Assembly (NCBI GenBank): GCA_025964295.1
Contig: JAOPZD010000420.1
Coordinates: forward strand, 1-22,504
DNA from: Conexibacter sp.
Lineage (GTDB): Bacteria > Actinomycetota > Thermoleophilia > Solirubrobacterales > Solirubrobacteraceae
Reading direction: 5' to 3'
DNA length: 22,504 nucleotides
The notes under the pieces are model-generated. The model did no database searches. It worked only from the letters and a program-made list of their open reading frames with translations, and was not told the origin of the DNA. Below, piece after piece: positions 21,809 through 22,504 of the stretch (position 1 is the first letter of the stretch; every line of letters starts with the position of its first letter). The translations under genes were made by a program, and so were the position numbers.

Positions 21809-22504
21809 CTAGTGGTCGGCGCCCTCGCTGGCGTGGCGGAGTCTCGGAGGTCCGCCGTGCCAGTCGAGGCAGAGGATGGTGGCGTCGTCGCGAAGCGTGC
21901 CACCGCACGCTTCGACCACGCACCGGGTCAGGCCCTGCACCGCCTCGCGAGGGTGCAGGTGCCGGCTGGCAGTCAGGATCGACATGGCGTCGACGGCTGC
22001 GGCGTTTCGCTCGAGCATCCCGTCGGTGAGGAAGACGAGCCGGTCGCCCGCCCGCAGCGAGAGGTCCTGGACGCGGTAGGTCGCAGACGGCGATGCGGAG
22101 AACGGCAGGTCGGACATCAGGGCCACCCGCTCGGCGCGACCGTCGCGGACGCGGATCGGGGCGGGGTGTCCGGCGTTGACGATGCGCGCGGTTCCCGACG
22201 GGAGATCGATGCGCACGAGTTGGCCGGTGACGAACTCCTCGTCGTCGGCGTAGCCGGCCAGGGCCAGGTGGGCGATGCTCGCCTGCTCGGCGAGGTCGAC
22301 CCCGCGGCGTCGGGCGTTGCGCAACGCTCCGACCAGGACGGTGGCCAGCAGCGCAGCGTCGAGCGTGTGGCCCATCGCGTCGGTCATCGACAGGTGCAGG
22401 GTGTCGCGCTCGAGGCTGAAGTCGAACGTGTCGCCGCCGACGTCGCTGGCCGGCTCCAACCACCCGGCGAGCGTGAACTGCCCCGCCTCCAGCGTGTAAG
22501 AGCT
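21809..22504 (-). CDS. PP2C/SpoIIE-type serine phosphatase, C-terminal domain (runs off window)
   Basis: The last 231 codons of a gene that enters from the right edge. The frame is continuous to the window end, so the reported part is not the start. The catalytic domain reads EPASDVGGDTFDF (metal-binding Asp pair, GGD-DF motif), TDAMGHTLDAALLA (DAMGHG-like), NAGHPAPIRVRDGRA, DRLVFLTDGMLERN, and DDATILCLDW, all in the order of SpoIIE/RsbU-type PP2C phosphatases. They dephosphorylate anti-anti-sigma factors in stress signalling. Upstream sensor or GAF/PAS domains, if any, lie outside. Stop codon TAG abuts the YihY start, so the two share a transcript. The partner anti-sigma factor is not seen in the window. 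Confidence 0.93.
   Translation of the reverse strand, partial: SSYTLEAGQFTLAGWLEPASDVGGDTFDFSLERDTLHLSMTDAMGHTLDAALLATVLVGALRNARRRGVDLAEQASIAHLALAGYADDEEFVTGQLVRIDLPSGTARIVNAGHPAPIRVRDGRAERVALMSDLPFSASPSATYRVQDLSLRAGDRLVFLTDGMLERNAAAVDAMSILTASRHLHPREAVQGLTRCVVEACGGTLRDDATILCLDWHGGPPRLRHASEGADH

Noticed and set aside
1..22504. CRISPR array, insertion sequence, rRNA or replication origin
   Set aside because: No spaced direct repeats, no transposase, and no rRNA-like sequence were seen.

Overview
The window is GC-rich bacterial DNA with actinobacterial habits: GTG/TTG starts, 4-nt stop/start overlaps, and TAnnnT -10 boxes 7-8 nt upstream of start codons (leaderless transcripts). The DUF2600 terpene-synthase-like gene and the surface protein with NGAV/DGSI-type repeats are of kinds I associate with Thermoleophilia (Solirubrobacterales: Solirubrobacter, Conexibacter, Patulibacter). 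The lineage is an inference from gene content, not a search result.

Layout. (1) 1-6402 is a conserved chromosomal block. It holds a beta-oxidation pair on the minus strand (acyl-CoA dehydrogenase, then a truncated 3-hydroxyacyl-CoA dehydrogenase), a divergent two-gene unit (membrane-anchored coiled-coil protein, Rossmann-like protein), a minus-strand operon DUF1015 > OsmC > Nudix CoA-pyrophosphatase-like > nucleoside hydrolase, a secreted CAP-domain protein, and tRNA-Pro(TGG). (2) 6403-7193 has no convincing gene. (3) 7194-14588 is an accessory block. Its minus-strand arm carries PadR regulator > degenerate ABC ATPase > (hairpin region) > unknown helical protein > winged-helix regulator. Its plus-strand arm carries canonical MacB/LolD-type ATPase > 860-aa FtsX-type permease > DUF2600 class IB terpene synthase homologue. 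Two near-identical 21-nt elements in inverted orientation sit in front of the two arms. (4) At 14589, abutting the DUF2600 stop codon, lies the 5' end of an antisense ArdC-like gene with an excellent ribosome binding site. Its recognisable homology ends at the junction, so this is a recombination scar and suggests mobile or conjugative DNA. (5) 15357-17337 encodes three secreted proteins. Two are diverged paralogues of a family I do not recognise, with a conserved CX9C pair. They follow a strongly structured, comparatively AT-rich leader. (6) 17338-22504 returns to ordinary content: TPR protein, Ca2+/H+ antiporter, repeat surface protein, YihY/BrkB membrane protein, and a SpoIIE/PP2C-type phosphatase cut by the window end.

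The best candidate for an undescribed system is the divergent unit 8517-14588. A PadR repressor, an unusual ATPase with altered catalytic positions, a normal ATPase, a two-domain FtsX permease and a large-terpene synthase homologue appear organised as one regulated terpenoid/lipid production and extrusion or membrane-stress module. The gene calls are well supported. The joint function is inference.
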